From positions 48,489 to 108,708 of the forward strand of contig PBNJ01000012.1 of NCBI GenBank assembly GCA_002723075.1: a stretch of 60,220 nucleotides of DNA, written 5' to 3'. A program made the translations under genes and the position numbers. Source of the DNA: Flavobacteriaceae bacterium. GTDB lineage: Bacteria; Bacteroidota; Bacteroidia; Flavobacteriales; Flavobacteriaceae. Positions 26,352 to 35,859 of this stretch are shown here, piece after piece (position 1 is the stretch's first letter; each line of letters opens with the position of its first letter). The notes beneath the pieces are model-generated. The model did no database searches and was not told the DNA's origin. It was given only the letters and a program-made list of their open reading frames with translations.

Positions 26352-28736
26352 ATGTTAAAATGGGTTACCACACGATTTTGGAGTACTGTTGCCTCGCTTA
26401 TTCTCCGCAATCGAATTGTTTGCATCTCATTGATTGTCGCGACAACTGTGTTTTTAGGAATGCAGTGGAAAAATATGCGCTTTAGCTTCAATGAAGCCAG
26501 TCTACTTCCAGACAATCATCCATTTAACCTCAAATATCAATCTTTTGTCGATCGTTTTGGCGATGAAGGAAACCTTATCGTTTTGGCAATACAAGACTCG
26601 ACTTTCTTTCGTCCTGAAAACATCCAACAATGGAGTGCATTGACCGAGTCATTTGAAAATCATGATGCGATTGCCACCGTTTCTGGAATTGGGAATTTAA
26701 AACAACTCAAGAAAAATATAAGGCAACAAAATTTTGTTGTAGAGGATGTCCCCTATCAGCTTGCACGTAACCAAAAAGAAGTAGATCGGCTTAAAAAGCA
26801 ACTCCTTGAAAAATCACCCTTTTTTCACGGTGTTCTACTCAATCCAGAAACCGAGGTTTATCTGACAATCCTCACTCTTAAAAAAGAAATCGTCAATGCC
26901 AAAGAACGAGAGCTTTTTGTCAATAACGAACTCGTACCCAAGGTGCTTGCCTTTGAGGCCGATACTGGTTTTGATATCCATGTTTCTGGCATGCCCTTTA
27001 TCCGAACAATTAACGCCGGTACTATATTGAGCGAGATTCGCATGTTTGTCATCGTAGCGGCATTGGTTACGACCTTAATTTTCTTTTTCTTTTTCAAATC
27101 CTATCGCGCCACTTTTATCTCTATGGTAGTGGTCGTCATCGGAGTGATGTGGGCCTTTGGAATATTAGGTCTTTTTGGATTTGAAATCACCGTGCTAACA
27201 GCACTCATACCCCCGATTGTGATTGTGATTGGGGTGCCCAACTGCATCTTTCTGATCAATAAATACCAACACGAAATCAAAAAACACGGCAACCAAGCCA
27301 GGTCTCTCCAACGTGTGATTACAAAAATTGGAAATGCAACCTTAATGACCAATATGACTACGGCTTTGGGCTTTGCCACTTTTACGCTAACCAATAGCAA
27401 ACTGCTTATCGAATTTGGTTTGGTTGCAGCTGTCAATATAATGTTGCTATTTATATTATCACTTTTTGTGATTCCAATTTTGTACAGTTATATGAGTTTA
27501 CCTCAGCAGAAGCACCTCGCTCACCTCAACCGCAACTGGATGAATGGTTTTATTGACTGGATGGAAAAGGTTGTACGTCAACAGCGTGTTGCAGTGTACT
27601 TTACGTCAGTTATCACGTTGATGATGAGTATTATTGGGATTTACCAAATTAAACTTTCTGGAACCATCATCGACGACCTTCCTAAAAAAGCAAATTTCTT
27701 TGAAGATATACAGTTTTTTGAAAGCCAAATGAGTGGGGTAATGCCCATTGAGGTTATGGTCGATACCAAACGAAAAAATGGCGCTACTCAACTTTCAACA
27801 CTGAATCGAGTTGAAAGACTAGCCGCACACATTAGAAGTGTGCCCGAACTTTCTGAACCCTTGTCCATTGCCCATATCGCCAAGTATGCCAAGCAGACCT
27901 ATTACAACGGTAATCCACGTTACTTTAGCATGCCAACAAGGCAAGAGTATTCATTTGTAGGATCTTATGTCAACAATAGTTTATCTGCCGAGGGAATGGC
28001 TGAAAGTTTGATTGACAGTACTGGTCAATATCTCCGTGTGACCACCATGCTCAAAGACGTCAGCACCGAACGAATGGAAGAAATCGAAAGAGATTTATTG
28101 GTGGCTTTAGGACAAATTTTCCCTGCTGAACGATTTGATACCCAAGTCACGGGTAAGGCACTTGGCTATTTAAAAGGGACTCGCTTTCTCGTTCGAAATT
28201 TAGTTTTGTCTCTCTCTCTAGCAATTTTGCTGATAGCAATCTTTATGGCCTATTTGTTTGGTTCCTTCCGTATGATTCTCATTTCTTTGATCCCCAATAT
28301 TATCCCGCTTATTCTCACTGCGGGAATGATGGGGTTTTTGGGGATCCCAATCAAACCTTCCACCATTTTGGTCTTTAGCGTTGCCTTTGGAATCTCTGTG
28401 GATGATACCATTCATTTTTTGGTGAAATACCGACAAGAACTCCAAGCCAATAAATGGAAAATCAAAAAATCTGTGTATTTGGCCCTTCGGGAAACTGGGG
28501 TGAGTATGTTTTACACCTCAATCGTTTTGTTTTTTGGGTTCTCAGTCTTTATGATTTCAAGCTATGGCGGTACGGTTGCTTTGGGAGGATTGGTGTCTGC
28601 AACCTTGCTTTTTGCGATGCTGGCCAACCTGATCCTTTTGCCATCTCTCTTACTCTCGCTAGAGGAAAGTATTGCTAATGAACGAATCCTAAAAGAACCT
28701 CGAATTGATCTTCTCGCTGAGGATGAAGACCGTTAA
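26352..28736 (+). CDS. RND superfamily exporter, MMPL/HAE3-like
   Basis: 794 residues with the internal duplication of RND exporters. A first helix (about 20-40) is followed by a large periplasmic loop (GDEGNLIVLAIQD) and five helices (about 225-370, including FEITVLTALIPPIVIVIGV). A second copy follows: a helix near 415, a periplasmic loop, and five helices from about 620 (SVAFGISVDDTIHFLVKYRQ is the conserved helix-4-type motif). The short length and absence of a periplasmic adaptor partner nearby fit the HAE3/MMPL type that moves lipids or hydrophobic compounds. Substrate unknown. It trails the pyrH-frr operon. Confidence 0.85.
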   Translation: MLKWVTTRFWSTVASLILRNRIVCISLIVATTVFLGMQWKNMRFSFNEASLLPDNHPFNLKYQSFVDRFGDEGNLIVLAIQDSTFFRPENIQQWSALTESFENHDAIATVSGIGNLKQLKKNIRQQNFVVEDVPYQLARNQKEVDRLKKQLLEKSPFFHGVLLNPETEVYLTILTLKKEIVNAKERELFVNNELVPKVLAFEADTGFDIHVSGMPFIRTINAGTILSEIRMFVIVAALVTTLIFFFFFKSYRATFISMVVVVIGVMWAFGILGLFGFEITVLTALIPPIVIVIGVPNCIFLINKYQHEIKKHGNQARSLQRVITKIGNATLMTNMTTALGFATFTLTNSKLLIEFGLVAAVNIMLLFILSLFVIPILYSYMSLPQQKHLAHLNRNWMNGFIDWMEKVVRQQRVAVYFTSVITLMMSIIGIYQIKLSGTIIDDLPKKANFFEDIQFFESQMSGVMPIEVMVDTKRKNGATQLSTLNRVERLAAHIRSVPELSEPLSIAHIAKYAKQTYYNGNPRYFSMPTRQEYSFVGSYVNNSLSAEGMAESLIDSTGQYLRVTTMLKDVSTERMEEIERDLLVALGQIFPAERFDTQVTGKALGYLKGTRFLVRNLVLSLSLAILLIAIFMAYLFGSFRMILISLIPNIIPLILTAGMMGFLGIPIKPSTILVFSVAFGISVDDTIHFLVKYRQELQANKWKIKKSVYLALRETGVSMFYTSIVLFFGFSVFMISSYGGTVALGGLVSATLLFAMLANLILLPSLLLSLEESIANERILKEPRIDLLAEDEDR

Positions 28737-28737
28737 G

Positions 28738-28766
28738 TTGTATGCTTATAAAATGAAGTATATTTG
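28738..28766 (+). promoter_or_regulatory. Predicted promoter of asnS
   Basis: TTG (28738-28740), an 18-nt spacer and TATATTTG (28759-28766). It ends 18 nt before ATG 28785 and lies downstream of the alternative in-frame start at 28764, which supports the shorter protein. Confidence 0.65.
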
Positions 28767-28784
28767 TATCCGAAATTGAGTTTC

Positions 28785-30218
28785 ATGAACACACCGCGTA
28801 TTCAATCCCTTTTTACTGGTACTCAAATTGGACAACAGCTTACTCTTCAAGGGTGGGTTCGTACTTTCCGCGCCAATCGTTTTATTGCCATCAATGACGG
28901 GTCGACGCTCAACAACCTGCAGTGTGTGGTTGATTTTGAACAAACTGATGAAGAGCTTCTCAAAAGAATCACTACTGGTGCCGCAGTTCGAATTGAAGGA
29001 ACACTTGTAGAAAGTCAAGGTAAAGGGCAACAATATGAAGTGCAGGTGAGTCATATCGAAATCCTCGGGGACTCCGATCCCGATAAATACCCCATTCAAC
29101 CAAAAAAACACAGCTTCGAATTTCTGAGAGAAAATGCACATCTCCGCGTTCGGACCTCCACGTTTTCTGCAGTGATGCGAGTTCGCTCGGCCTTATCTTT
29201 TGCCGTTCATGAATATTTTAGAAAAGAAGGGTTTTATTATGTTCATACCCCTATCATCACGGGTAGTGATGCTGAGGGAGCAGGAGAGATGTTTCGTGTG
29301 AGCACCCTCGACCCCAAGAAAGCACCCCTAAACGAGTCCAATGAAGTAGATTTCACACAAGACTTTTTTGGAAAGGAAACCAATCTTACGGTTTCTGGAC
29401 AACTCGAAGCTGAGACCTATGCCATGGGTTTGGGAAAGGTGTATACTTTTGGGCCTACGTTTCGAGCGGAAAACTCAAACACCTCACGGCACTTGGCTGA
29501 ATTTTGGATGATTGAACCAGAAGTTGCTTTTTATAATCTTGACCAGAATATGGATTTGGCTGAAGATTTTATAAAATATGTACTTCGCTATGTATTGGAT
29601 CACTGCCAAGAAGATTTGACTTTTTTGGATCAGCGTTTGACAAATGAAGAAAAAACAAAACCACAAGTCGAACGGCGACCAATGGGATTGCTCGAACAGA
29701 TGCATTTTATTGTCGACAACCAATTTGTTCGTTTGTCCTACACTGAGGCAATCGATATATTACGAAACTCTAAGCCTAATAAGAAGAAGAAATTCAAATT
29801 TCCTGTCGATCAGTGGGGGGTCGATTTGCAAAGTGAGCACGAACGGTATTTGGTGGAAAAACACTTTAGTAGTCCTGTGATTTTGTTTGACTATCCAGCC
29901 AATATTAAAGCATTTTATATGCGACTCAATGAAGATGGTAAAACGGTAAGAGCCATGGATGTGTTATTTCCTGGAATCGGCGAAATGGTTGGAGGGGCTC
30001 AGCGTGAAGAACGTTTGGACGTTCTCCAAAAACGTATGACAGAGATGAACATCGAGGAAAAAGAACTTGACTGGTACTTAGATCTACGCCGTTTTGGAAC
30101 TGCTCCTCATGCTGGATTTGGATTGGGTTTTGAGCGCTTGGTTCAGTTTGCCACAGGCATGTCAAACATCCGCGATGTGATTCCCTTTCCGCGCACCCCA
30201 CAAAATGCATCATTTTAG
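28785..30218 (+). CDS. asnS: Asparagine--tRNA ligase
   Basis: 477 residues from ATG 28785. An N-terminal OB-fold anticodon-binding domain ([20 protein letters not shown]) precedes a class II catalytic domain with motif 2 [20 protein letters not shown] and motif 3 [32 protein letters not shown] and the FPRTP ending separate AsnRS from AspRS. The insertion around residues 280-330 is typical of bacterial AsnRS. It charges tRNA-Asn directly. Confidence 0.97.
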   Translation: MNTPRIQSLFTGTQIGQQLTLQGWVRTFRANRFIAINDGSTLNNLQCVVDFEQTDEELLKRITTGAAVRIEGTLVESQGKGQQYEVQVSHIEILGDSDPDKYPIQPKKHSFEFLRENAHLRVRTSTFSAVMRVRSALSFAVHEYFRKEGFYYVHTPIITGSDAEGAGEMFRVSTLDPKKAPLNESNEVDFTQDFFGKETNLTVSGQLEAETYAMGLGKVYTFGPTFRAENSNTSRHLAEFWMIEPEVAFYNLDQNMDLAEDFIKYVLRYVLDHCQEDLTFLDQRLTNEEKTKPQVERRPMGLLEQMHFIVDNQFVRLSYTEAIDILRNSKPNKKKKFKFPVDQWGVDLQSEHERYLVEKHFSSPVILFDYPANIKAFYMRLNEDGKTVRAMDVLFPGIGEMVGGAQREERLDVLQKRMTEMNIEEKELDWYLDLRRFGTAPHAGFGLGFERLVQFATGMSNIRDVIPFPRTPQNASF

Positions 30219-30273
30219 AAAACACCTATCTTCCAAGGTTTTTGTACCTTTCCAATGAAAGTAAATCGTTGTC

Positions 30274-31719
30274 ATGCTCAAACAACAGCTCAACCTCAAG
30301 CTATCACAAAAACTATCTCCGCAGCAAATTCAGTTGATGAAACTGATTCAGTTGCCTACGCTATCTTTTGAGCAAAAGCTTCATCGGGAACTTGAAGAAA
30401 ATCCAGCACTTGAAGCGGGAAAAGAAACTCTTGAAAATGAAGATCTGGACAATCCCCAAGAAGAAAATCTCGACCTTATAGAAACCGACGATATTAACAT
30501 CGATGAATATTTGAGTGATGATGAGATTCCTGCTTATCGCCTCAATGCAAACAATTACAGTCCAGACGATGAAGAAAAGCAAGTCCCGTATGCTGCAGGG
30601 ATTAGCTTTACCCAGTTTTTGATGGATCAAATGCGAACCTTTAGCATGAGTGAAACCGAAAGTCAGATCGCACGGTTCTTGGTTGGCAGTATTGATGAAA
30701 CAGGATATATTCGAAGAAGCCTTCTTGATATTGTTGATGATCTTGCCTTTACTGAAAATCTATATGTAGAGGAAGATCAGGTGCAAAATGTCCTCGAAAA
30801 AGTACAGCAACTCGATCCTGCTGGAGTTGGCGCTTTGGACTTGCAAGACTGCCTAGCCCTTCAGTTACAACGCAAGTCAAAAACCCCTGCAATTTCGCTT
30901 GCCTATGAGATGATTGTCTCACATTTCTCGGCCTTTTCTAAAAAGCATTTTGACAAGCTAATGAGCACTCTCAATATTGACGAAAATCAACTCAAAGAGG
31001 CCATTGCTGAAATCGAAAAGCTCAATCCCAAGCCCGGTGCTTCTTATGCCTCTTCAACCAAAATCAATAGTCAAATTACGCCCGATTTTACGATTCGGAT
31101 TTTGGATGGGGAATTACAACTCAGCTTAAACGGACGAAATGCTCCTGAACTACATGTTTCGGCTTCCTATAGAAATATGATGGAGGGCTATAAAGAGTCC
31201 ACTGTAAAAAGTAAAGCCCAACAAGAGGCGGTCTTGTTTATCAAACAAAAGCTCGATGCAGCCAAATGGTTTATCGATGCCGTAAAGCAACGAAATCACA
31301 CCTTGTTTATTACCATGAATGCCATTATGGATTACCAAAAAGCGTATTTTTTGACTGGTGATGAGCAGAAAATTAAGCCGATGGTGTTGCGTGACATTGC
31401 CTCCATTATTCAGATGGACATTTCCACGGTATCACGGGTGGCCAATAGCAAATATGTGGATACCCCATACGGTACTCGATTGATCAAGTCCTTCTTTTCG
31501 GAAGGAATGACCAATAGCGAAGGAGAAGATGTTTCTTCGATTGAAATTCGAAAAGCTTTGGAAACAATTATCGACTCTGAAGACAAAACTAAGCCCCTAA
31601 CCGACGAGGAACTCAAAAATGCACTGAATCAAAAGGGTTATCCTGTTGCTCGTCGTACCGTAGCCAAATACCGGGACATCATCGGAGCGCCAGTAGCTCG
31701 ATTGCGTAAAAAACTTTAA
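30274..31719 (+). CDS. rpoN: RNA polymerase sigma-54 factor
   Basis: 481 residues. Region I is Gln/Leu-rich (LSQKLSPQQIQLMKLIQLP, then FEQKLHRELEENPALE) and receives the activator signal. An acidic region II follows, then the core-binding domain (LDPAGVGALDLQDCLALQL), the helix-turn-helix (DISTVSRVANSKYVDTPYGT) and the RpoN box ARRTVAKYRD near the C-terminus. It directs transcription from -24/-12 promoters with bacterial enhancer-binding proteins; none is encoded here. Its stop overlaps the end of the tdh remnant by four bases. Confidence 0.97.
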   Translation: MLKQQLNLKLSQKLSPQQIQLMKLIQLPTLSFEQKLHRELEENPALEAGKETLENEDLDNPQEENLDLIETDDINIDEYLSDDEIPAYRLNANNYSPDDEEKQVPYAAGISFTQFLMDQMRTFSMSETESQIARFLVGSIDETGYIRRSLLDIVDDLAFTENLYVEEDQVQNVLEKVQQLDPAGVGALDLQDCLALQLQRKSKTPAISLAYEMIVSHFSAFSKKHFDKLMSTLNIDENQLKEAIAEIEKLNPKPGASYASSTKINSQITPDFTIRILDGELQLSLNGRNAPELHVSASYRNMMEGYKESTVKSKAQQEAVLFIKQKLDAAKWFIDAVKQRNHTLFITMNAIMDYQKAYFLTGDEQKIKPMVLRDIASIIQMDISTVSRVANSKYVDTPYGTRLIKSFFSEGMTNSEGEDVSSIEIRKALETIIDSEDKTKPLTDEELKNALNQKGYPVARRTVAKYRDIIGAPVARLRKKL

Positions 31720-32142
31720 GAGAGCATTCTTTTAACACTCTTTTTTAAATCAAATTTAGGGGACCATCCCCAGTCTTTTTTTGCAAGCTGATCATCTGTA
31801 GTTCGTGGCCATGACTCCGCAATTTGTTGACGATAATCAGCAATGTAATTTACAACTAAGGGAAAGCCCAATTTTTTTAATTGGACTTCTAGGTTTCTTG
31901 GGGTTAAGCAAAAGCCCATGATATTATAAGAGTGTGCTTCTTGACGTAAAGAAAAATCTGTCTCCATCAATTTCTGTATCGCCATGATCACATCATCAAT
32001 ATATATCATTGGCAATTCGGTTTGGGGTGCTAGGAAACAAGTGTATGGCATTTTATTTTTAGCTGCTTGAACCATTTCTATAGCATAGTCAGTTGTGCCA
32101 CCCCCAACAAGGTGAGTTGACAAGACCCCAGGAAGGCGTAGC
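31716..32142 (-). pseudogene. 3' remnant of L-threonine 3-dehydrogenase (NAD-epimerase type)
   Basis: About 142 codons in one open frame equal the C-terminal half of the short-chain-dehydrogenase-type threonine dehydrogenase: LRLPGVLSTHLVGGGTTDYA, LPMIYIDDVIMAIQ, the substrate region ADYRQQIAESWPRTTDD and DWGWSPKFDL. Intact proteins are about 310-320 residues, so the Rossmann NAD-binding half is missing. The frame happens to extend to an ATG at 32183, but those first 13 codons are the antisense of the kbl remnant and show no resemblance to the family. No stop has accumulated, so the loss looks recent. Activity is not expected. Confidence 0.8.
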
Positions 32143-32254
32143 GAAAGGAAAAACACGAATACATGTGCAAATGTCAGCCGCATTAGATCTGTCTCAAATT
32201 GACACTGCAGTGAATAGCTTTATCAGAGTTGGAAATAGACTGGGTGTGCTATAA
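32136..32254 (+). pseudogene. 3' remnant of glycine C-acetyltransferase (2-amino-3-ketobutyrate CoA ligase)
   Basis: Reading the plus strand in the frame of ATG 32171 gives VAKGKTRIHVQMSAALDLSQ followed by IDTAVNSFIRVGNRLGVL and a stop (TAA 32252-32254). This is the conserved C-terminus of Kbl, whose family ends in the pattern KGxARIRVQxSAA...F.xVGK.LGV(I/L). About 360 upstream residues are missing. Similarity starts at about 32138, exactly where the tdh remnant on the other strand stops. Kbl acts directly after Tdh in threonine degradation, so both are products of one divergent locus cut by a single deletion. Confidence 0.75.
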
Positions 32255-32258
32255 ATAG

Positions 32259-34094
32259 CTATTGGTAAGCGGTATAGAAAATCTCTAACTGCAAATGCAA
32301 ATCGAGGTTACTGTGATTTGGTCCTGCCAAAATCACACTTAAAGGAGTATTAATTGAAGATTGTGGAATTTCAAATTCTGTTGGAGCAGTTACCCTTGTA
32401 TTTTGTGTGCTGAGATAGTCTGAACTCACCGTCAAACCAAGACGCACATTGTCGAAATCGTCAGGATTTCGAATTAGATTGCTAAAATGATTGGTAATCA
32501 CAAATTTATAGGAAATGACTTTACCTTCATCATCGTATTGGGCAAAACCACCAAAAGTTGTTTTGTTATCTTCGGGTTTGGGACCTGAAGTTGGATCAGC
32601 ATTGAAATCTACAAGGGGAATTGATTCACTCGCGTCAAATAAGTATAGTCGACTCGGCAAATCTCCTACACCTAGGCCTAAAGCATCGATTTTTTGTCGG
32701 TCAACATACAACGTCAGGTTGGCTTCATTGATTAGCCACGGATTGTCTTGAAGGGTCTGCAATTGGTCTTGGCCTGTATCTCCTACAAACAAATCAATAT
32801 AAGAAACGACTCCGAGTCCTCCCTTGAGGTAGATGTTTTTTCCGTCACCACTTCCATTTATAGCCGTTTGAACCTCCGCAGAAGCTTGATCTTGCGTAAT
32901 CGTATTAAATCTGACTCCACTCAAGCTTAAGGAGTATGATGAAGAATTGTCTTGGGATTCATAGTCCTCTGCACTGGACGCATCACCTCCATCAGTCAGA
33001 ACCAATTCTTTGTAATCGTATTCGATTTTAATCACTCCAGCACCAAAATTGAGCTGCATCATCAACGGATTTGCTGTGCTTTGCAATCCAATAACAATGC
33101 CGTTAAAATACTCTTGAAAGCGATTGTTGTCAAGCAATATCTCTTCTCCTTCCATATCGAGAATCGACTGTTGGAAGATAGCGGTATCAAGGGGGATTCG
33201 AATGCGCGGACTAAGGCGTTCATCGACTTCCGTTGACTCATCGACATCTTCTGTCGATAGATCGTCTGCTTTAAAGCTTACGATTTCGTTAAAATCGAGC
33301 ATGATCTTATCGTCAAAAAGGGGTTGGGATGTCAATCCTTCTCGTTCAAAATCCTTATCAGAATAGAACGCCTTGTCTGACTCAAAATTATCATCTGGAT
33401 CAAGATTTGACAAAAAATAATTCAATTTCTTTACCTGAAAATGAACCTCCTGCGTGGTATCACCATACAAATAGTCAATCTCATAGACATTGGCTTCAGG
33501 ATCAGCATTGATGGTTTCGTCGTCTTTATTATCATTTATCCCGTCTCCGTCTGTATCGGGATTGAGGGGGTCAAGATTTGCCGACCTGGATTCTTCCAAA
33601 TCTGTAAGGGTGTCGCCATCTGAATCACTATTAGGGTCATCTGGGTCGATGTCAAAAGCATCAATTACGCCATCCCCATCGCGATCAATTTGATTGGTAT
33701 AAAATGGAATTTCCAGCCAAACTTCGGAAACCGTCTCTTGCTCATCATGCGGGTTTTTGTTGATGCTCTCTGATATGACGCCATTTGTTTCTTGGTCTGT
33801 ACTCATACCTCCAAAAATACCGGTAGAGGAAGCGGGCAAGCTCAACTGTGTGGTGAATCGGGCATTTGTATTTCCAAATACTTGATCTTCATATTCTCCT
33901 AAATAGAAAAAAGAGAGGTTGTCTGAGCGGATGATTTCAACTGCCTTATGCTCAACATCTGCTGATGCTGTTTGTTTTTCGATTACAAAAGTGTCAGAGG
34001 GCAATAGGGATGATCCCACATTGCTGAATTCTTTTTCACAAGAGAAAATTAAGAAAGCTAGGGCGAGTAAGCCATAGTAAAGTTTGAGGTTCAT
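32259..34094 (-). CDS. DUF4270 lipoprotein with thrombospondin type 3-like calcium repeats
   Basis: 611 residues from ATG 34094; a GTG at 34103 would overlap the upstream stop and add three residues. The signal peptide ends in a lipobox (LAFLIFSC), then CEKEFSNVGSSLLPSDTF, the DUF4270 start. An insert at about residues 137-193 contains three Asp-rich repeats (DRDGDGVIDAFDIDPDD, NSDSDGDTLTDLEE, NPDTDGDGINDNKDD) typical of calcium-binding thrombospondin type 3 repeats. The rest is beta-rich. The family's function is unknown; an outer-membrane location is likely. It lies 5 nt after the GT5-domain gene on the same strand. Confidence 0.85.
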   Translation of the reverse strand: MNLKLYYGLLALAFLIFSCEKEFSNVGSSLLPSDTFVIEKQTASADVEHKAVEIIRSDNLSFFYLGEYEDQVFGNTNARFTTQLSLPASSTGIFGGMSTDQETNGVISESINKNPHDEQETVSEVWLEIPFYTNQIDRDGDGVIDAFDIDPDDPNSDSDGDTLTDLEESRSANLDPLNPDTDGDGINDNKDDETINADPEANVYEIDYLYGDTTQEVHFQVKKLNYFLSNLDPDDNFESDKAFYSDKDFEREGLTSQPLFDDKIMLDFNEIVSFKADDLSTEDVDESTEVDERLSPRIRIPLDTAIFQQSILDMEGEEILLDNNRFQEYFNGIVIGLQSTANPLMMQLNFGAGVIKIEYDYKELVLTDGGDASSAEDYESQDNSSSYSLSLSGVRFNTITQDQASAEVQTAINGSGDGKNIYLKGGLGVVSYIDLFVGDTGQDQLQTLQDNPWLINEANLTLYVDRQKIDALGLGVGDLPSRLYLFDASESIPLVDFNADPTSGPKPEDNKTTFGGFAQYDDEGKVISYKFVITNHFSNLIRNPDDFDNVRLGLTVSSDYLSTQNTRVTAPTEFEIPQSSINTPLSVILAGPNHSNLDLHLQLEIFYTAYQ

Positions 34095-34099
34095 GTCTC

Positions 34100-34909
34100 T
34101 CACTTGAGGATTTGATTTGTGTAAAAATCTCTGTAAGCATCTTCAAAACCGTCTTGCCCAGAGAAATGAAGTGTAGGCTTGTTAGAGGATAAGATTTCTT
34201 TTTTTATATTTTTATCAATCTCAGAGTCAGCAATGACCAGGCCGTCCGAGTTTGCAATTGCATTTTTTGCAAGCGCTGAAAAGTCAGGCGTTTCCAGACC
34301 TTTAGTCAATGCAGTGTCGATCCCATCGAAGGATAGTTTTTGAATCAAATCTGAGGAAAGAGATTCTGAAAATGGGGTGTCAAAGAAAGAGGAAACAATT
34401 TTGGTATTGGCCAAAATAGGTTCGTCAATATAATAGTGCTTGCAGTAAAGCGGCATCAGCATCGCAATCCAACCCTGAACATGAATGATGTCAGGAGCCC
34501 AATTCAGCTTTTTTACCGTTTCGATAACCCCTTTGGCAAAAAAGATAGCGCGCTCGTCATTGTCAGCATACAGTTTCCCATTTTCGTCCTTATCCAACTG
34601 TCGGCCTTTAAAATAGTCTTCGTTGTCGATGAAATAGACTTGCATGCGTTCTTTAGGAATCGAAGCCACTTTAATAATCAAAGGCACATCGATATCATTG
34701 ATGACCAAATTCATTCCCGAAAGGCGAATCACCTCATGCAACTGGTGTCGTCTCTCGTTGATCAAACCATATTTTGGAATAAAAATTCGGGTTTGCCCAC
34801 CAACCTCATTGACCATTTTTGGTAGTGCAAAGGTCATGGTTGATAAATTCGATTCTGGCAAATAAGGCACGACCTCAGCGGAAACGAACAGGACTTTTTT
34901 TTCTGTCAT
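34100..34909 (-). CDS. Stand-alone starch synthase catalytic N-domain (GT5-like) protein
   Basis: 269 residues from ATG 34909 (MTEKKVLFVSAEVVPYLPES). The sequence follows the N-terminal Rossmann domain of glycogen/starch synthases: FVSAEVVPY, the region of the ADP-glucose KxGG-type loop (here STMTFALPKMVNEVGG), then DIIHVQGWIAMLMPLYCKHY. The C-terminal GT-B domain that holds the sugar nucleotide and catalytic Glu is absent. The canonical KTGGL is not present, so glycogen synthesis by this protein alone is doubtful. Similar short proteins are annotated as glycogen synthase in flavobacteria. Immediately upstream of the DUF4270 gene and divergent from panC. Confidence 0.75.
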   Translation of the reverse strand: MTEKKVLFVSAEVVPYLPESNLSTMTFALPKMVNEVGGQTRIFIPKYGLINERRHQLHEVIRLSGMNLVINDIDVPLIIKVASIPKERMQVYFIDNEDYFKGRQLDKDENGKLYADNDERAIFFAKGVIETVKKLNWAPDIIHVQGWIAMLMPLYCKHYYIDEPILANTKIVSSFFDTPFSESLSSDLIQKLSFDGIDTALTKGLETPDFSALAKNAIANSDGLVIADSEIDKNIKKEILSSNKPTLHFSGQDGFEDAYRDFYTNQILK

Positions 34910-34940
34910 AGAACCCAAATATTATTCTTTTTGGAGTACG

Positions 34941-34948
34941 CAAAATTA
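34941..34948 (-). promoter_or_regulatory. Possible -7 element for the GT5-DUF4270 operon
   Basis: On the minus strand TAATTTTG, an exact match to TAnnTTTG, lies 31 nt before ATG 34909 in the divergent gap with panC. No clear -33 box. Confidence 0.4.
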
Positions 34949-35006
34949 CGAAATTTATGCCGAAGTTTGTCCATAATTCCTTACAGAAGGTGTTAAACTT
35001 TTCTAA

Positions 35007-35846
35007 ATGCCAAAAGTAACCACGATAGCGGAGTTACGTCACTATCAGCTTCAAAACCATATGCATCGCAGTTGGGGCCTAGTTCCAACCATGGGTTCGC
35101 TCCACGAAGGGCACTTACAACTTATCAAACAAGCTTTTCAAGAGAATAAAGTGACTTTTGTCAGTATTTTTGTCAATCCAACGCAATTTGACAACAAAGC
35201 GGACTTGGACAATTATCCGTCCTCCATCAATAAAGATTTACAAAAAATTCAAGCAATTGACCCCAATATATGTGTGTTTGTTCCTAGTGTTGAAACAATT
35301 TATCCAGATGGAGCTGCTGTAAAAAAGTACGCTTTACAAGGTTTGGACAAACCGATGGAGGGCCGTCACAGACCCGGACATTTTGATGGGGTTGCTACCG
35401 TGGTAGAGCGCTTATTTACACTGATACAGCCCGATGTGGCCTATTTTGGTCAAAAAGACTTTCAGCAGTTGCAAATTGTCTCGCTCTTAGGGCAATCGAT
35501 GGGGATTCAGGTTTTCAGTTTTCCAACTATACGCGAGCAAAATGGCCTAGCGATGAGCTCACGAAATCGTCGCTTATCCCCTGAGCGACGGGAGGAAGCC
35601 AAACTGATTTATGAGCTTTTGCAGTGGACGAAATCAAACTTTTCATCTCACACTATCGTTGAGCTCAAAGAAATGGCTGTTCAAAAACTCGCCAAAACCC
35701 AGGATTTTGAGCTTGACTATTTTGAAATTGCTACAGAGCACAACTTGCAAACCGTCGATTCTAAGAAGGATGGTATGTCTTACCGGGCCTTTATAGCCGT
35801 TGTCGTTGACGATATCCGTTTGATTGATAATATGTCTCTCAATTGA
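35007..35846 (+). CDS. panC: Pantothenate synthetase
   Basis: 279 residues. Motifs: [18 protein letters not shown] (HIGH-type ATP site), [16 protein letters not shown], the pantoate/ATP site [28 protein letters not shown] and [11 protein letters not shown] (KMSKS-like). It ligates pantoate and beta-alanine. The partner panD lies 13 nt downstream, but panD also has its own predicted promoter overlapping the end of panC. Confidence 0.97.
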   Translation: MPKVTTIAELRHYQLQNHMHRSWGLVPTMGSLHEGHLQLIKQAFQENKVTFVSIFVNPTQFDNKADLDNYPSSINKDLQKIQAIDPNICVFVPSVETIYPDGAAVKKYALQGLDKPMEGRHRPGHFDGVATVVERLFTLIQPDVAYFGQKDFQQLQIVSLLGQSMGIQVFSFPTIREQNGLAMSSRNRRLSPERREEAKLIYELLQWTKSNFSSHTIVELKEMAVQKLAKTQDFELDYFEIATEHNLQTVDSKKDGMSYRAFIAVVVDDIRLIDNMSLN

Positions 35847-35855
35847 GTATATTTG
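35824..35855 (+). promoter_or_regulatory. Predicted promoter of panD, leaderless
   Basis: TTG (35824-35826), a 21-nt spacer and TATATTTG (35848-35855), then CGCC and the ATG of panD at 35860. With the usual distance from -7 element to start point, transcription would begin on or next to the ATG. The element overlaps the last codon and stop of panC. Confidence 0.6.
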
Positions 35856-35859
35856 CGCC

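Noticed and set aside
31716-32183. A complete 155-residue epimerase-like gene starting at ATG 32183.
   Set aside because: The first 13 codons are antisense to the kbl remnant and do not fit the family; the protein lacks the whole NAD-binding half. Called a remnant instead.
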